The notes: generated by a model not told the origin, from the sequence alone. 64,000 nt of DNA from an uncultured Roseibium sp. (GCF_947496995.1 NZ_CANMFD010000004.1:186001-250000), one strand, 5' to 3'; numbered from the stretch's first letter, positions 38,796-49,489 are shown. Numbers and translations: made by a program.

Positions 38796-40013
38796 ATGGC
38801 AAAGATCAAAGTCGATAATCCGGTTGTCGAACTTGACGGCGACGAGATGACCCGGATCATCTGGCAGTTCATCAAGGACAAGCTGATCCACCCCTATCTC
38901 GATATCGATCTGGAATATTACGATCTCTCGATCGAGAAGCGCGACGAGACCGACGACCAGATCACCGTCGACGCGGCCAACGCCATCAAGAAGCACGGCG
39001 TCGGCATCAAGTGCGCCACCATCACGCCCGACGAGGCGCGGGTGGAGGAATTCGGCCTTAAGCGCATGTACCGTTCGCCCAACGGCACGATCCGCAACAT
39101 TCTCGGCGGGGTGATCTTCCGCGAGCCGATCATCATGCAGAACGTCCCGCGGCTGGTGCCGGGCTGGACTCAGCCGATTATCGTCGGCCGTCATGCCTTC
39201 GGCGACCAGTACCGCGCCACCGACTTCCGCTTCCCGGGTAAGGGCAAGCTGACCATCACCTTCACCGGCGAGGACGGCGAGGTCATCGAGCACGAGGTCT
39301 ATGACGCGCCTTCTGCCGGCGTCGCCATGGCGATGTACAATCTTGACGACTCGATCCGCGACTTCGCCCGCGCTTCGCTAAACTACGCCCTGCAGCGCAA
39401 GGTGCCGTGTTATCTCTCCACCAAGAACACCATCCTGAAAGCCTATGACGGCCGCTTCAAGGATATCTTCGAGGAGGTCTACGAGGCCGACTTCAAGGAC
39501 AAATACGCCGAAGCCGGCATCTGGTACGAGCACCGCCTGATCGACGACATGGTCGCCTCCGCATTGAAATGGTCCGGCGGCTACGTCTGGGCCTGCAAGA
39601 ACTACGATGGCGACGTCCAGTCCGACACGGTGGCCCAGGGCTTCGGCTCGCTCGGCCTGATGACCTCGGTGCTGATGACCCCGGACGGCAAGACGGTGGA
39701 AGCGGAAGCCGCCCACGGCACGGTCACCCGCCACTACCGCCAGCACCAACAGGGCGAAAGCACCTCCACGAACTCCATCGCCTCGATCTTCGCCTGGACC
39801 CGCGGCCTCGCCCACCGGGCCAAGCTCGACGGCAACGACAAGCTCGCCCGGTTCGCCAAGACCCTGGAAAGCGTCTGCATCAAGACGGTGGAAGCCGGCT
39901 ACATGACCAAGGACCTCGCCCTTCTGGTCGGCCCGGACCAGTCCTGGATGACCACCACAGGCTTCCTCGACAAGATCGACGAAAACCTGGCAAAGGCAAT
40001 GAGCGAGCTGTAA
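38796..40013 (+). CDS. icd: Isocitrate dehydrogenase (NADP+), dimeric type
   Basis: A 405-residue homodimeric IDH of the eukaryote-like type common in alphaproteobacteria, catalysing isocitrate to 2-oxoglutarate in the TCA cycle. Recognised from [26 protein letters not shown] near residue 95, the substrate-binding Y-D-G-R-F-K-D and metal Asp in L-I-D-D-M-V near 250, and A-A-H-G-T-V-T-R-H near 306. It is a single gene with a palindromic upstream site shared with the monomeric enzyme. Confidence 0.97.
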   Translation: MAKIKVDNPVVELDGDEMTRIIWQFIKDKLIHPYLDIDLEYYDLSIEKRDETDDQITVDAANAIKKHGVGIKCATITPDEARVEEFGLKRMYRSPNGTIRNILGGVIFREPIIMQNVPRLVPGWTQPIIVGRHAFGDQYRATDFRFPGKGKLTITFTGEDGEVIEHEVYDAPSAGVAMAMYNLDDSIRDFARASLNYALQRKVPCYLSTKNTILKAYDGRFKDIFEEVYEADFKDKYAEAGIWYEHRLIDDMVASALKWSGGYVWACKNYDGDVQSDTVAQGFGSLGLMTSVLMTPDGKTVEAEAAHGTVTRHYRQHQQGESTSTNSIASIFAWTRGLAHRAKLDGNDKLARFAKTLESVCIKTVEAGYMTKDLALLVGPDQSWMTTTGFLDKIDENLAKAMSEL

Positions 40014-40024
40014 GGACGGCAATT

Positions 40025-40062
40025 GCTGGCACGGGAATCGAAGGACGGTTCCCGGTGCCAGC
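40025..40062 (+). terminator. Hairpin after icd
   Basis: GCTGGCACGGGAA pairs with TTCCCGGTGCCAGC over an 11-base loop, 11 bases after the stop. There is no T-run, so termination is likely but not certain. Confidence 0.5.
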
Positions 40063-40139
40063 CGACCTGCAGCAGCCATCCCCCTCGGCTGTCATCAACT
40101 CTGTTGAGTGAACCAAGAAGCCAAGTCCCACCCTCAACC

Positions 40140-40346
40140 GTCACCCCGGCCAAGCGTAGCGCCGAGCCGGGGCCCACTCGTTCGCAGAGCCTCTGTTGGG
40201 TATCCCCAAGTCCGCTTCACACACCGCCTTGAGACATACAACGCAGGCCCGAAGCGGGTAGCAACCGCCGACGGACAATCATCCTTGCTTGGCAAGCGGC
40301 ACCGCGAGTGGGCCCCGGGTCTCCGCTGGGCTGCGCCTGGGGTGAC
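40140..40346. repeat. Inverted intergenic repeat pair
   Basis: The left arm (40140-40180, GTCACCCCGG...CGGGGCCCACTCG) and the right arm (40305-40346, CGAGTGGGCCCCGGG...GGGGTGAC) are imperfect reverse complements, and each is itself rich in palindromes. They lie in the 466-base gap between icd and the ABC operon, which holds no supported gene. Probably a dispersed GC-rich repeat of this genome; an ATCAACTCTGTTGAG string at 40094-40108 echoes one end of repeats A and B. Confidence 0.65.
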
Positions 40347-40479
40347 ACCCGGTAAAGCTCCTTGGACGGCGCTTCATCTCGCCCGTTTTAGCAATGAGTG
40401 CCTTTCGCACATTCAATTGATTCCAACCGATGGCATGTTGTTCTAGGCTCTCCAGCGACCTGGTCTGGGGGAACGCTTG

Positions 40480-41088
40480 GTGCTGACAATCGAGAATCTG
40501 AGGACGCCGCTGGTCGGGCCGGTGGATCTTGACTTGGAAAAGGGTAGTTTCACGGCGATCTCCGGTCCCTCGGGAGCTGGAAAATCCCTGCTCTTGCGCG
40601 CCATTGCGGACCTCGACCTGAACAGCGGCATGCTGACCCTCGAAGGAACGGAGCGGGAGAAAATGCCGGCGCCTGTCTGGCGCAGACAGGTTGCGTTCGT
40701 TCCGGCCGAAAGCGGCTGGTGGGCGGAGGACGTGCGCGATCATTTCACCGAGACGCCGGATCTGGGAAAGCAGCTGGAGGCTGTCGGTCTGAAGGACGCC
40801 CTTTCCTGGCAGGTTTCGCGGCTCTCCACGGGAGAGCGCCAGAGGCTCGCGCTGATCCGTGCACTCCAGCTCGGCCCGAAGGTCCTGCTGCTGGACGAGC
40901 CGACTTCGGCGCTCGATCCACCGTCGGTCGCCAGGGTCGAGATGCTGATGAAGGACTGTACGGCAAGGGGGTGCGCCATTCTGTTCGTCACCCACGATCC
41001 GGACCAACCGGACCGTCTGGGCGCCCGTCACCTGTATATGGAAAGCGGCAGGTTATCTGCCTCCCCTTCGCGGCAAGACGCGCCATGA
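40480..41088 (+). CDS. ABC transporter ATPase, FetA/YbbL-like
   Basis: A 202-residue ATP-binding protein. Walker A is G-P-S-G-A-G-K-S near residue 30, the signature L-S-T-G-E-R-Q-R-L near 118, and Walker B L-L-L-D-E-P near 140. The short size and partner permease match FetA, linked to iron export and oxidative-stress tolerance in E. coli. It starts at GTG 40480 (a TTG at 40477 is also possible) after GGGGGAA. Its stop overlaps the permease ATG (ATGA). Confidence 0.85.
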   Translation: MLTIENLRTPLVGPVDLDLEKGSFTAISGPSGAGKSLLLRAIADLDLNSGMLTLEGTEREKMPAPVWRRQVAFVPAESGWWAEDVRDHFTETPDLGKQLEAVGLKDALSWQVSRLSTGERQRLALIRALQLGPKVLLLDEPTSALDPPSVARVEMLMKDCTARGCAILFVTHDPDQPDRLGARHLYMESGRLSASPSRQDAP

Positions 41089-41885
41089 GCGGATATCAGG
41101 CCCTCACCTATTGGGATCTGGTCGCCGCCTCGATCTTCCTGGTTCTGAACGCGGTTTTCTCCATCGCCCTCAACCTCGGTCTTGCACGCACGCTGATCGT
41201 TTCCGCCTTGCGCATGACCGTGCAGCTCGTCCTGGTCGGCCTGATCCTGAAGGCGATCTTCTTTGCAGGCTCCCTGTGGTGGACCCTGCTTGCCGCCACC
41301 GTGATGGCCGCCTTTGCGGCCCGCGAGATCCGGGCGCGCCAGAAGCGGCGTCTCGACGGGCTTTTGGGCGTTGGCCTCGGCGCCGGGGCAATGCTGCTCG
41401 CCGGGTCGCTGGTCACGCTCTACGCCCTTGCCGGGCTGATCCGTCCGGAGCCCGTCTGGCAGCCGCAATACGCCCTGCCGCTCTTCGGAATGATCCTCGG
41501 AAACACCATGACCGGCGTCAGCCTCGGCCTCGACACCCTGCACACGGCGCTCGCACAGGGAAAGCGCGACGTGGAGGCCCGGCTACTTCTGGGCGGAACC
41601 CGCTGGGAAGCGACGCGCCCTGCCCTGCGCCAGGCGCTGCGGTCCGGCTTCACACCCATCATCAACGCCATGGCGGCGACCGGCGTCGTCTCGCTGCCGG
41701 GCATGATGACCGGCCAGATCCTCTCCGGCATCGATCCGCGCGAAGCCGTCAAATACCAGCTCATGATCATGTTCCTGCTGGGTGGCGCCACCGGGCTCGG
41801 TGTGCTGGGAGCAACTTTCGCCAGCATCTGGCGCCTTACCGACACAAGGCACAGGCTGCGTCTCGACCGGTTGGAGAAACGATGA
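41085..41885 (+). CDS. ABC transporter permease, FetB/YbbM-like (UPF0014)
   Basis: A 266-residue inner-membrane protein with about seven helices. The UPF0014 signature is seen in A-R-T-L-I-V-S-A-L-R-M-T-V-Q-L-V-L-V-G, then G-M-I-L-G-N-T-M-T-G-V-S-L-G-L near residue 138, and S-L-P-G-M-M-T-G-Q-I-L near 203. It pairs with the preceding ATPase to form a two-gene exporter. Iron or another metal is the substrate suggested by E. coli FetAB. It overlaps the GST ATG by 4 bases. Confidence 0.88.
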   Translation: MSGYQALTYWDLVAASIFLVLNAVFSIALNLGLARTLIVSALRMTVQLVLVGLILKAIFFAGSLWWTLLAATVMAAFAAREIRARQKRRLDGLLGVGLGAGAMLLAGSLVTLYALAGLIRPEPVWQPQYALPLFGMILGNTMTGVSLGLDTLHTALAQGKRDVEARLLLGGTRWEATRPALRQALRSGFTPIINAMAATGVVSLPGMMTGQILSGIDPREAVKYQLMIMFLLGGATGLGVLGATFASIWRLTDTRHRLRLDRLEKR

Positions 41886-42508
41886 TTGATCTTTTCGGAG
41901 CCGAATATTCGGTCTATGTGCGCGCCGTCCGGCTGGCGCTGGAAGAAAAAGGTGTCGCCTATGTGCTGCACCCGGTCGACGTCTTCGGCCCGGAAGGACC
42001 GCCCCCCGGTTATCTGGACCTGCATCCCTTCGGCAGGATCCCGGCGCTGAAGCAGGACGGTTTCACTCTTTACGAGACAACCGCCATTCTGCGCTACGTG
42101 GACGAGGCCTTCGACGGCCCGCCCCTGCAGCCGGAAACGCCCGTGGAGCGGGCCCGCATGACACAGATCCAGTCGATCCTGGACGCCTATGCCTATCGCA
42201 CCCTGGTCTGGGAGATCTACGTCGAGCGGGTGGTCAAGCCCCGTGAGGGCGGTGCGCCCGACGAGGTCAGGATTTCCTCCGCCCTCGGCCCGGCCCGCAG
42301 GATCGTGTCTGCGCTGGAAGCTCTGGCATCACCCGGCCCGTTCCTCCTCGGTGACCACCCGACCCTCGCCGACTGCCACGCCGCCCCAATGCTCGACCTT
42401 TTTCAGAAGGCAGAGGAAGGCGCCATGCTTCTCAAAGCTGCGCCCCGGCTCACCGCCTGGTTGGAAAGGGTCAGGGCAAGAGACAGTTTTCAGGCTGTGA
42501 TGGCCTAG
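41882..42508 (+). CDS. Glutathione S-transferase family protein
   Basis: A 208-residue GST. The N-terminal thioredoxin-like domain (about 1-78) has P-F-G-R-I-P-A-L-K-Q-D near residue 48 and L-Y-E-T-T-A-I-L-R-Y near 62, the glutathione-binding loops. The helical C-domain follows with F-L-L-G-D-H-P-T-L-A-D-C near 155. It is the third gene of the ABC unit by ATGA overlap, hinting at a thiol or metal stress role. Its 3' end overlaps the convergent racemase gene by 4 bases. Confidence 0.9.
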   Translation: MIDLFGAEYSVYVRAVRLALEEKGVAYVLHPVDVFGPEGPPPGYLDLHPFGRIPALKQDGFTLYETTAILRYVDEAFDGPPLQPETPVERARMTQIQSILDAYAYRTLVWEIYVERVVKPREGGAPDEVRISSALGPARRIVSALEALASPGPFLLGDHPTLADCHAAPMLDLFQKAEEGAMLLKAAPRLTAWLERVRARDSFQAVMA

Positions 42509-43200
42509 ACCTCAAGCGCGAAATCCAGCGCTGCCTTGGCGTGCAGCGCGGTCGTGTCGAAGGCGGGAATGTCGAAATCCTCCGCCTTCACCAGAAGACC
42601 GATTTCCGTGCAGCCGAAGATCACCCCGTCCGCGCCGCGCGCCTTTTCCCGGGCGACCGTCTCCAGATAGGTTTCCTTGGAATCCGCCCAGATTTCACCG
42701 CGGCAGAGCTCCTCGTAGATGATCCGGTGGATCTCCTCACGGTCCTCCGCCTCAGGCACTCGCACGTCTATCGCGTGCCGATCCTTCAGGTGGCCCTTGT
42801 AGAAATCCTGCTCCATCGTGTAGGCGGTGGCCAGCAGCAGCGGCGCCTTGCAGCCGGCTTCCCTGATCGCAGGTGCCGTCGCATCGGCGATGTGGATCAG
42901 CGGCATTGAAACCGCCGCCTGCACCTGCCCGGCCATCTTGTGCATCGTGTTGGTGCAGATCACCAGGCACTGCGCGCCGCCGCGTTCCAGGTTGCGGGCC
43001 GCGTCGACCATCATCTCCGTCGCCTCGTCCCAGTCCCCGGCGGCCTGGGCGGCCTCGATCTCGGCGAAATCGAAGGACCAGAGAAGACATTTGGCCGAAT
43101 GCAGCCCACCGAGCCGCTCCCGCGCCATTCGGTTGAGCATCTGGTAGTAGGTGGCGGTGCTCTCCCAGCTCATCCCACCAAGCAGTCCGATGGTTTTCAT
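42505..43200 (-). CDS. Aspartate/glutamate racemase family protein
   Basis: A 231-residue cofactor-independent amino-acid racemase (YgeA-like). The N-terminal I-G-L-L-G-G-M-S-W-E-S motif, the first catalytic cysteine in V-I-C-T-N-T-M-H-K near residue 82, and the second in I-F-G-C-T-E-I near 196 are present. YgeA-type enzymes act broadly on amino acids such as homoserine, aspartate or lysine rather than glutamate alone. It is divergent from the small exported-protein gene. Confidence 0.9.
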   Translation of the reverse strand: MKTIGLLGGMSWESTATYYQMLNRMARERLGGLHSAKCLLWSFDFAEIEAAQAAGDWDEATEMMVDAARNLERGGAQCLVICTNTMHKMAGQVQAAVSMPLIHIADATAPAIREAGCKAPLLLATAYTMEQDFYKGHLKDRHAIDVRVPEAEDREEIHRIIYEELCRGEIWADSKETYLETVAREKARGADGVIFGCTEIGLLVKAEDFDIPAFDTTALHAKAALDFALEV

Positions 43201-43248
43201 GCTACGTTTTTCCTGCCATGGTCAAACAGGAATATCAGCAGGGCGACA

Positions 43249-43722
43249 ATGATTGAATCATTTTCTCAAGAAAGACGCTTTTCTTTTTATTCGCAATTCC
43301 TTGCAGGACTTTTCTTAAGCTTGTTTCTTCTGCTTGCAGCCAGCTCCGGGGTGAGCGCCCAGAGCGTTCATGAACCGGCGCGCGGCACCGCCGAGCGCTC
43401 CGAGCTGCTCAACGCGGTGCGCCCGATGCTGGAAGCCAGGGTCGGCCCGCCGGTCGAATTCGTGGTCGACTGGATGCGGTCGGGTAGCGGCTGGGCCTTC
43501 GTCCAGCTCAGCCCGCAGCGTCCGGGTGGCGGCGCCATAGATCTCTCGCGGACCACCTTCGCCAGCGATGCCGAATATATGGACGGCCTGCTCACCTTTG
43601 CGCTGCTGCGGCATCAGTATGGCCGCTGGAACCTGGTCGATTTTGTCGTCGGCCCGACGGATGTCTTCTGGCAGGGCGATCCGCTCTATGCCCAATTGCC
43701 GCCGGGCCTCACGCCCTATTGA
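43249..43722 (+). CDS. Hypothetical exported protein
   Basis: A 157-residue protein with an N-terminal hydrophobic segment (F-L-A-G-L-F-L-S-L-F-L-L-L-A-A-S-S-G-V-S-A) that looks like a signal peptide, cleaved near residue 37. The mature part has W-M-R-S-G-S-G-W-A-F-V-Q-L and a C-terminal F-W-Q-G-D-P-L-Y-A. No family is recognised. It is likely periplasmic. Its 3' end overlaps the convergent channel gene by 7 bases. Confidence 0.7.
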   Translation: MIESFSQERRFSFYSQFLAGLFLSLFLLLAASSGVSAQSVHEPARGTAERSELLNAVRPMLEARVGPPVEFVVDWMRSGSGWAFVQLSPQRPGGGAIDLSRTTFASDAEYMDGLLTFALLRHQYGRWNLVDFVVGPTDVFWQGDPLYAQLPPGLTPY

Positions 43723-45080
43723 GGCTTCGGATCCTCGGGAGGTTTCTTGTCGGGCCCGTCTGCCTCGTCCTTGTCCTCTTCGCCGAAGAGCTCCGGTTCC
43801 TCGCGCGCGTCGTCCATTGACGCGAACACGCCGGCCTGCTGCAGTTCTTCCTCGGCAAGCTCGCCGAGGATCTTCTTGCCCTCATGCGCACGTTCCTTCG
43901 CCTCATCCATGATTTTCTTGGCGAGTTCCCCGTCCCGGTCCATAAGGTGATGCAGCGCATCGGCCTCCAGCACCAGCAGCTGGCAGTCCCTGTAGGCAGT
44001 GATGTTCGCGGTTCGCCGGGTCTGGTTGATCAGCGCCAGTTCGCCGAAGAAACTCCCCACGCCGAGATAGACCGTTTCATGCGGCAGTCTGATTTCCACC
44101 TCGCCGTCTGCAATGAAGAACATCCGGTCCGCCACCGCGCCTTTCTCGGCGATCGTGCTTCCCTTGCGCACATTCTGGGCCTGCAGCAGCTTGGCAACCT
44201 CGGCGATTTCCGTTGCCTTCAGGTCTTCGAACAGCGGCACGCGCGCCACCATCGACCAGGTAACGACAAAGTCCCGGCTGTGAATCTCCCGGGCGAAGGC
44301 CGAAGCGATGATGCCGACCGGCAGCGCGATCAGACCGTAGCCCATGAACATGACTACGCTGGCGACCATTTTTCCCAGATTGCTGACCGGCACGACGTCG
44401 CCGTAGCCGACCGTCGTCACCGTGGTGATCGCCCAATACATGCCGTGCAGAATGCTGCGAAACTTTTCCGGCTGATGACTGTGCTCGATCAGATACATCA
44501 CCGTGGCCGCCAGCAGCACGACGCCAAAGATGATCATCGTGGAGCCGAGCAGCGCCTTTCTCTCTCCGGCCACCGCCGAGATAAGCGAGCGCAGGGCGGG
44601 AGAATAGCGGGCGAGCTTGAGAAACCGCAGCAGCCGCAGGATGACGACGACAGTCAACGCCTGGTTCGGCAGAAACAGCACGAAGAGCAGCGGCAGCGCG
44701 CCGATCAGATCGACGATGGCATCGGGATGCATCGCATATCGCACCCGCGCCCAGAACGGGCCGTAACGGCGCAACGGCGGATGCAGGTCGGCGACGTAGA
44801 GCCGCAGGATATATTCAACCAGAAATATGAAACCGCAGCCGAGTTGTACGAAACTCAGATAGGTGTTGAGAATCTGCCGGACTTCCGGAACCGTCTCCAG
44901 AACGGCCAGCACGATATTGGCGAGAATCAGAAAGACAAGAAACTGACGCAGCGTACGCGCGGCGACCTTCCGTTTGCCTGTATCCTCGAGCACTTCAAAA
45001 AGCGCCCGCTTGACGTCCTGGCCCTGCACCGCGCTTCTCCGTCTATCATGAGCTCCCGCATGAATAGCGGAAGAAAGCAA
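43716..45080 (-). CDS. Cyclic-nucleotide-gated potassium channel (MlotiK1-like)
   Basis: A 454-residue six-helix channel. Helices S1-S6 run from about residue 45 to 262; S4 carries R-L-L-R-F-L-K-L-A-R (149-158), and the selectivity filter is T-T-V-G-Y-G-D (222-228). A C-terminal cyclic-nucleotide-binding domain (about 285-380) has F-G-E-L (345-348) and R-R-T-A (355-358), the phosphate-binding cassette for cAMP or cGMP. The N-terminus may start later than 45080. An acidic, Pro/Asp/Glu-rich tail of about 60 residues follows the domain, unlike MlotiK1. Confidence 0.9.
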   Translation of the reverse strand: MLSSAIHAGAHDRRRSAVQGQDVKRALFEVLEDTGKRKVAARTLRQFLVFLILANIVLAVLETVPEVRQILNTYLSFVQLGCGFIFLVEYILRLYVADLHPPLRRYGPFWARVRYAMHPDAIVDLIGALPLLFVLFLPNQALTVVVILRLLRFLKLARYSPALRSLISAVAGERKALLGSTMIIFGVVLLAATVMYLIEHSHQPEKFRSILHGMYWAITTVTTVGYGDVVPVSNLGKMVASVVMFMGYGLIALPVGIIASAFAREIHSRDFVVTWSMVARVPLFEDLKATEIAEVAKLLQAQNVRKGSTIAEKGAVADRMFFIADGEVEIRLPHETVYLGVGSFFGELALINQTRRTANITAYRDCQLLVLEADALHHLMDRDGELAKKIMDEAKERAHEGKKILGELAEEELQQAGVFASMDDAREEPELFGEEDKDEADGPDKKPPEDPKPQ

Positions 45081-45192
45081 AAGGACAAAATACCGGGCCG
45101 CGCAGCGCCCGGAAAGCTGCGAACAGGATCAGGTTGTTTTCAAAAGGCTTTACAGCAGAACGGACAGGCCGGCCTCCGGTCGCTGGACAAGG

Positions 45193-45214
45193 AGGCGTGC
45201 CTTACGGCACGCCT
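45193..45214 (-). terminator. Hairpin after alaS
   Basis: AGGCGTGCC and GGCACGCCT form a perfect 9-bp stem with a TTAC loop, 9 bases past the alaS stop on the minus strand. No T-run is visible. Confidence 0.5.
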
Positions 45215-45222
45215 CATCGGCG

Positions 45223-47880
45223 CTACAGTCCTGCCAGATGCGCTTCGATGGCGGAAACCGCGGCATCGGCCTTCGAGCCGTCCGGGCCGCCGGCCTGGGC
45301 CATGTCGGGACGACCGCCGCCGCCGCGGCCGCCAAGCGCCTCCGATCCGATCCGCACCAGATCGACGGCACTGACTTCTTCGGTCAGGTCCTTGGTGACG
45401 GCCGTGACGATAGCCGCCTTGCCGTCGTCCGCCACGCTGATCAAGACGACGACGCCGGAGCCGAGCTGGGTCTTGGCCTCATCGGCCATGCCTTTCAGGT
45501 CCTTCGGATTGATACCTTCCACGGCGCGGGCCATCAGCTTGAACCGTCCGGCGTCCTTCACCGGCGTCCCCTCGCCGCCTCCGCCGCCCATGGCGAGCTT
45601 CTTACGGGCATCGGCCAGTTCCTTTTCCAGCCGCCGGCGCTCTTCCATCAGCTGGGCGACGCGGGCTGGAGCCTCGTCCGCACTGGTCTTCAGGATGCCG
45701 GCGATTTCGCGCACGCGCTTGTCCTGCGCATCGAGATACGTGCGGGCCTCGGCGCCGGTGAGCGCTTCGATCCGGCGGACACCTGCCGCAACCGCACTTT
45801 CCGACACAAGGGTCACGAGACCGATATCGCCCGTGCGCTTCACATGGGTTCCACCGCACAGTTCCAGCGAATAGGGCTTGCCTTCCTTGTCGCCGTGAAG
45901 GGCCGTGCCCATCGAGACGACGCGAACTTCATCGCCGTATTTTTCGCCGAACAGGGCCATGGCGCCGGCTTCGATGGCATCGTCCACCGCCATCAGGCGG
46001 GTATCCACCGGCGCATTCTGCAGAACGATCTCGTTGGCGAGGGTTTCGACCGTTGCCAGTTCCTCGTCGCTCATCGGTTTGGGATGAGAAAAATCGAAGC
46101 GCAGCCGGTCCGGCGAGACAAGCGAGCCTTTCTGCGCCACATGGGTGCCGAGCACCTCGCGCAGGGCTTCATGGACAAGGTGGGTCGCCGAATGGTTGGA
46201 GCGCACCGCGCCGCGCCTTGCGTGATCCACCTTCAGTTCCAGGGCCGTCCCCGGAACCAGCTCTCCCTCCTCGACCGTAACGGCGTGCACGAACAGGCCG
46301 TCGGCTTTCTTCTGGGTGTTGGTAACGCTGACCCTGACGCCGGCGCCCAGCATTTCGCCGATATCACCGACCTGGCCGCCGCTTTCGGCATAGAAAGGCG
46401 TCTGGTTGAGAATGACGTAGCCGCTCTCGCCGGCGGACAGTTTATCAATCTCGCTGTCGTCGGCGGCGAGCGCCGCAACAACGCCCTCGGCGGTTTCGGT
46501 CTCATAGCCGAGGAAGTCGGTCGCACCGTGCTTGTCCTTCAGGGCGAACCAGACGGCCTCCGTCGCCGCGCTGCCCGAACCGGACCAGGCTGCACGAGCT
46601 TCGGCCTTCTGCCGTTCCATGGCGGCATTGAAACCATCCGTATCGACGCTGATGTCGCGGGCGCGCAGGGCGTCCTGTGTCAGGTCGAGCGGGAAGCCGA
46701 ATGTGTCGTAAAGCTTGAAGGCAGTTTCTCCGTCGAGCCGGCCACCGGAAGATAGATCCTCCGTCGCGCTGTCGAGCAGTCCCAGGCCGCGCTCCAGCGT
46801 CTTGCGGAAACGGGTTTCCTCCAGCTTCAGCGTTTCGGTGATCAGCGCCTCGGCGCGGATAAGCTCCGGATAGGCCCGGCCCATTTCCCGCACCAGCGTC
46901 GGCACCAGCCTGTGCATCAGCGGCTCCGCCGCGCCCAGCAGATGGGCATGGCGCATGCCGCGGCGCATGATCCGGCGCAGCACGTAGCCGCGTCCTTCAT
47001 TGGACGGCAGCACGCCGTCGGCAATCAGGAAGCTGGTGGAGCGCAGGTGATCGGCGATCACCCGGTGGCTGGACAGTGCGGCGCCGCTGGCATCCACGCC
47101 TGTTTCATGTTCGGACGCGGAAATCAGCGCCCGGAAGAGATCGATATCGTAGTTGTTGTGGACGCCCTGCAACACGGTTGCCAGCCGCTCCAGCCCCATG
47201 CCCGTGTCGATGGACGGCCGCGGCAGGTCGAGACGCGCCTCCGGCGTCTGCTCGTATTGCATGAAGACAAGGTTCCAGATCTCGATGAACCGGTCGCCGT
47301 CTTCATCTGCAGAGCCCGGAGGACCGCCCCAGATATGCTCGCCGTGGTCATAGAAGATTTCCGAGCACGGACCGCACGGGCCGGTATCGCCCATCGTCCA
47401 GAAATTGTCGGATGTCGGAATGCGGATGATCCGGTCATCGCTCAGACCGGCAATCTTCTTCCAGTAGTCCGCTGCCTCGGTGTCTTCGGAATAAACGGTA
47501 ACCAGCAGCCTGTCCGCGGGCAAGCCGAATTCCCTGGTGATCAGGTTCCAGGCAAGCTCGATCGCCCGGTCCTTGAAATAGTCCCCGAAAGAAAAGTTCC
47601 CGAGCATTTCAAAGAACGTGTGGTGACGGGCGGTGTAACCGACATTGTCCAGGTCATTGTGCTTGCCGCCGGCGCGAACCACCTTCTGCGCCGTGGTCGC
47701 CCGCGAATAGGGACGCTTTTCCAGGCCGGTAAAAACATTCTTGAACTGGTTCATGCCCGCGTTCGCGAACATCAGGGTCGGATCGTTGCGCGGGACCAGC
47801 GGTCCGGACTCGACCACTTCGTGATCGTTCTTCTTGAAATAGTCCAGAAAGGTCGATCGGATTTCATTAACGCCGGTCAT
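45223..47880 (-). CDS. alaS: Alanine-tRNA ligase
   Basis: An 885-residue class II synthetase that charges tRNA-Ala. The catalytic core includes F-L-D-Y-F and [12 protein letters not shown] near residue 40, the [18 protein letters not shown] region near 280, and the editing-domain motifs H-S-A-T-H-L near 566 and C-G-G-T-H-V near 672. The C-terminal C-Ala domain with its coiled coil is full length. It lies downstream of recA on the same strand, the usual order in alphaproteobacteria. Confidence 0.98.
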   Translation of the reverse strand: MTGVNEIRSTFLDYFKKNDHEVVESGPLVPRNDPTLMFANAGMNQFKNVFTGLEKRPYSRATTAQKVVRAGGKHNDLDNVGYTARHHTFFEMLGNFSFGDYFKDRAIELAWNLITREFGLPADRLLVTVYSEDTEAADYWKKIAGLSDDRIIRIPTSDNFWTMGDTGPCGPCSEIFYDHGEHIWGGPPGSADEDGDRFIEIWNLVFMQYEQTPEARLDLPRPSIDTGMGLERLATVLQGVHNNYDIDLFRALISASEHETGVDASGAALSSHRVIADHLRSTSFLIADGVLPSNEGRGYVLRRIMRRGMRHAHLLGAAEPLMHRLVPTLVREMGRAYPELIRAEALITETLKLEETRFRKTLERGLGLLDSATEDLSSGGRLDGETAFKLYDTFGFPLDLTQDALRARDISVDTDGFNAAMERQKAEARAAWSGSGSAATEAVWFALKDKHGATDFLGYETETAEGVVAALAADDSEIDKLSAGESGYVILNQTPFYAESGGQVGDIGEMLGAGVRVSVTNTQKKADGLFVHAVTVEEGELVPGTALELKVDHARRGAVRSNHSATHLVHEALREVLGTHVAQKGSLVSPDRLRFDFSHPKPMSDEELATVETLANEIVLQNAPVDTRLMAVDDAIEAGAMALFGEKYGDEVRVVSMGTALHGDKEGKPYSLELCGGTHVKRTGDIGLVTLVSESAVAAGVRRIEALTGAEARTYLDAQDKRVREIAGILKTSADEAPARVAQLMEERRRLEKELADARKKLAMGGGGGEGTPVKDAGRFKLMARAVEGINPKDLKGMADEAKTQLGSGVVVLISVADDGKAAIVTAVTKDLTEEVSAVDLVRIGSEALGGRGGGGRPDMAQAGGPDGSKADAAVSAIEAHLAGL

Positions 47881-48080
47881 TCGGATCTCGCATCGGTCCG
47901 GCCCCGTTCCGCGGGCCTGTTAACAGTCTTTCCCGGCCCGGTATCCTGAACTGGATGCGCGCCGGAACAGCCTTTTAACTTTGACCTCCAACCCTGTCCA
48001 GCGGTTGCACACCGGCAAGGTCGGGCAAACCGGCGGCAACGCCTTCAGATCAGCTTCGTCCGGGCCAGATCCTGAAAACC

Positions 48081-48115
48081 AAAGGCCCTCTTCCGGCGAA
48101 CGGAAAAGGGCCCTT
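48081..48115 (-). terminator. Rho-independent terminator after recA
   Basis: On the minus strand AAGGGCCCTTTTCCG pairs with CGGAAGAGGGCCTTT around a TTCGC loop, in the 300-base gap between recA and alaS, with a T-rich end. The rest of the gap carries no gene I can support. Confidence 0.75.
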
Positions 48116-48181
48116 GAAAAATTCAAGACAGCTGGGCAGCCTGCCTCCAGGAGCAATCACCTGAATGCAGGCAAAAGTCTC

Positions 48182-49264
48182 TTATTCCGCGGTATCTTCC
48201 GAATCGCCAGCCGCGACTGCATCCGGATCGATGATCGCTTCGGCAATGAGGCCGGCATTCTGCCGGATGGCAAGTTCGATCTCATCGGCGATTTCAGGGT
48301 TGTCTTTCAGGAATTGCTTGGAGTTTTCACGCCCCTGCCCCAAACGCTGGCTGTTGTAGGAGAACCAGGCACCGGATTTTTCAACGATGTTGCCCTTCAC
48401 GCCCAGGTCGATCAATTCACCCGTCTTGGAGATACCTTCCCCGTAAATGATGTCGAATTCGACTTGACGGAAGGGAGGCGCGAGCTTGTTTTTCACCACC
48501 TTCACACGGGTCTGGTTGCCGACCACCTCATCCTTGTCCTTGATCGCGCCGATACGGCGGATATCGAGACGGACAGAGGCATAGAACTTCAGGGCGTTAC
48601 CGCCGGTCGTGGTTTCCGGCGAACCGAACATCACCCCGATCTTCATGCGGATCTGGTTGATGAAGATCACCATGCACTTCGACTTGGAAATCGAAGCGGT
48701 GAGCTTGCGCAGCGCCTGGCTCATCAACCGCGCCTGCATGCCCGGCAGGCTGTCGCCCATCTCCCCTTCCAGCTCAGCCTTCGGGGTCAGGGCCGCGACG
48801 GAGTCGACGACCAGCACGTCGATGGCGCCGGACCGCACGAGCGTATCGGCGATCTCCAGGGCCTGTTCCCCGGTATCGGGCTGCGAAATCAGCAGGTTGT
48901 CGATATCGACGCCCAGCTTGCGCGCATAAATCGGATCCAACGCATGTTCGGCGTCAATGAACGCACAGATGCCGGCGGCCTTCTGGGCCTCGGCGACCAC
49001 ATGCAGCGACAATGTGGTTTTACCGGAGGATTCGGGACCATAGATCTCGACGACACGGCCACGCGGCAACCCGCCGATCCCCAGGCCAATATCCAGGCCC
49101 AGCGATCCGGTTGAAACCGACTGAACCTCAACGGCCTGGCCCTGGCCCAGCTTCATGATCGATCCCTTGCCGAAGGCTCTTTCGATCTGGCTGAGCGCTG
49201 CATCCAGCGCTTTTGTTTTATCCATCTGGGTGCTTTCTACGAGACGAAGTGTACTTTGCGACAT
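48182..49264 (-). CDS. recA: Recombinase RecA
   Basis: A 360-residue DNA recombinase and LexA co-protease. Walker A is G-P-E-S-S-G-K-T near residue 70, the L1/L2 DNA-binding loops include Q-A-L-R-K-L-T and G-S-P-E-T-T-T-G-G near 210, and Q-R-M-K/R-type N-Q-I-R-M-K-I-G is near 195. The acidic tail is short. The start at 49264 ([10 protein letters not shown]) agrees with alphaproteobacterial RecA; a later ATG lies at 49225. A LexA-like site lies about 50 bases upstream. Confidence 0.98.
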   Translation of the reverse strand: MSQSTLRLVESTQMDKTKALDAALSQIERAFGKGSIMKLGQGQAVEVQSVSTGSLGLDIGLGIGGLPRGRVVEIYGPESSGKTTLSLHVVAEAQKAAGICAFIDAEHALDPIYARKLGVDIDNLLISQPDTGEQALEIADTLVRSGAIDVLVVDSVAALTPKAELEGEMGDSLPGMQARLMSQALRKLTASISKSKCMVIFINQIRMKIGVMFGSPETTTGGNALKFYASVRLDIRRIGAIKDKDEVVGNQTRVKVVKNKLAPPFRQVEFDIIYGEGISKTGELIDLGVKGNIVEKSGAWFSYNSQRLGQGRENSKQFLKDNPEIADEIELAIRQNAGLIAEAIIDPDAVAAGDSEDTAE

Positions 49265-49315
49265 GGCTAACGCTCCTTATTCCACGATGGACGCGGCGTT
49301 TCAATGAAAGCCTTT

Positions 49316-49330
49316 GTACACTTTTTGTTC
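49316..49330. promoter_or_regulatory. LexA box-like site before recA
   Basis: GTAC (49316-49319), seven bases, GTTC (49327-49330) matches the alphaproteobacterial direct-repeat SOS box GTTC-N7-GTTC with one mismatch. It sits about 52 bases upstream of the recA start, as expected for an SOS-controlled promoter. Confidence 0.55.
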
Positions 49331-49489
49331 TCATTTTGCAACCTGGTCAAACCGATTGGTATCTAAATGGAAATGACCATTTGTTTCCAATATGTTCCCA
49401 CCCGCCTGCTAAAAACTTACGCAACGTAAGAAGAGAACAGGAACACGCCCCGTTGTAGCGCGCAACTTCATTTGGCGAATCGCGGAACT

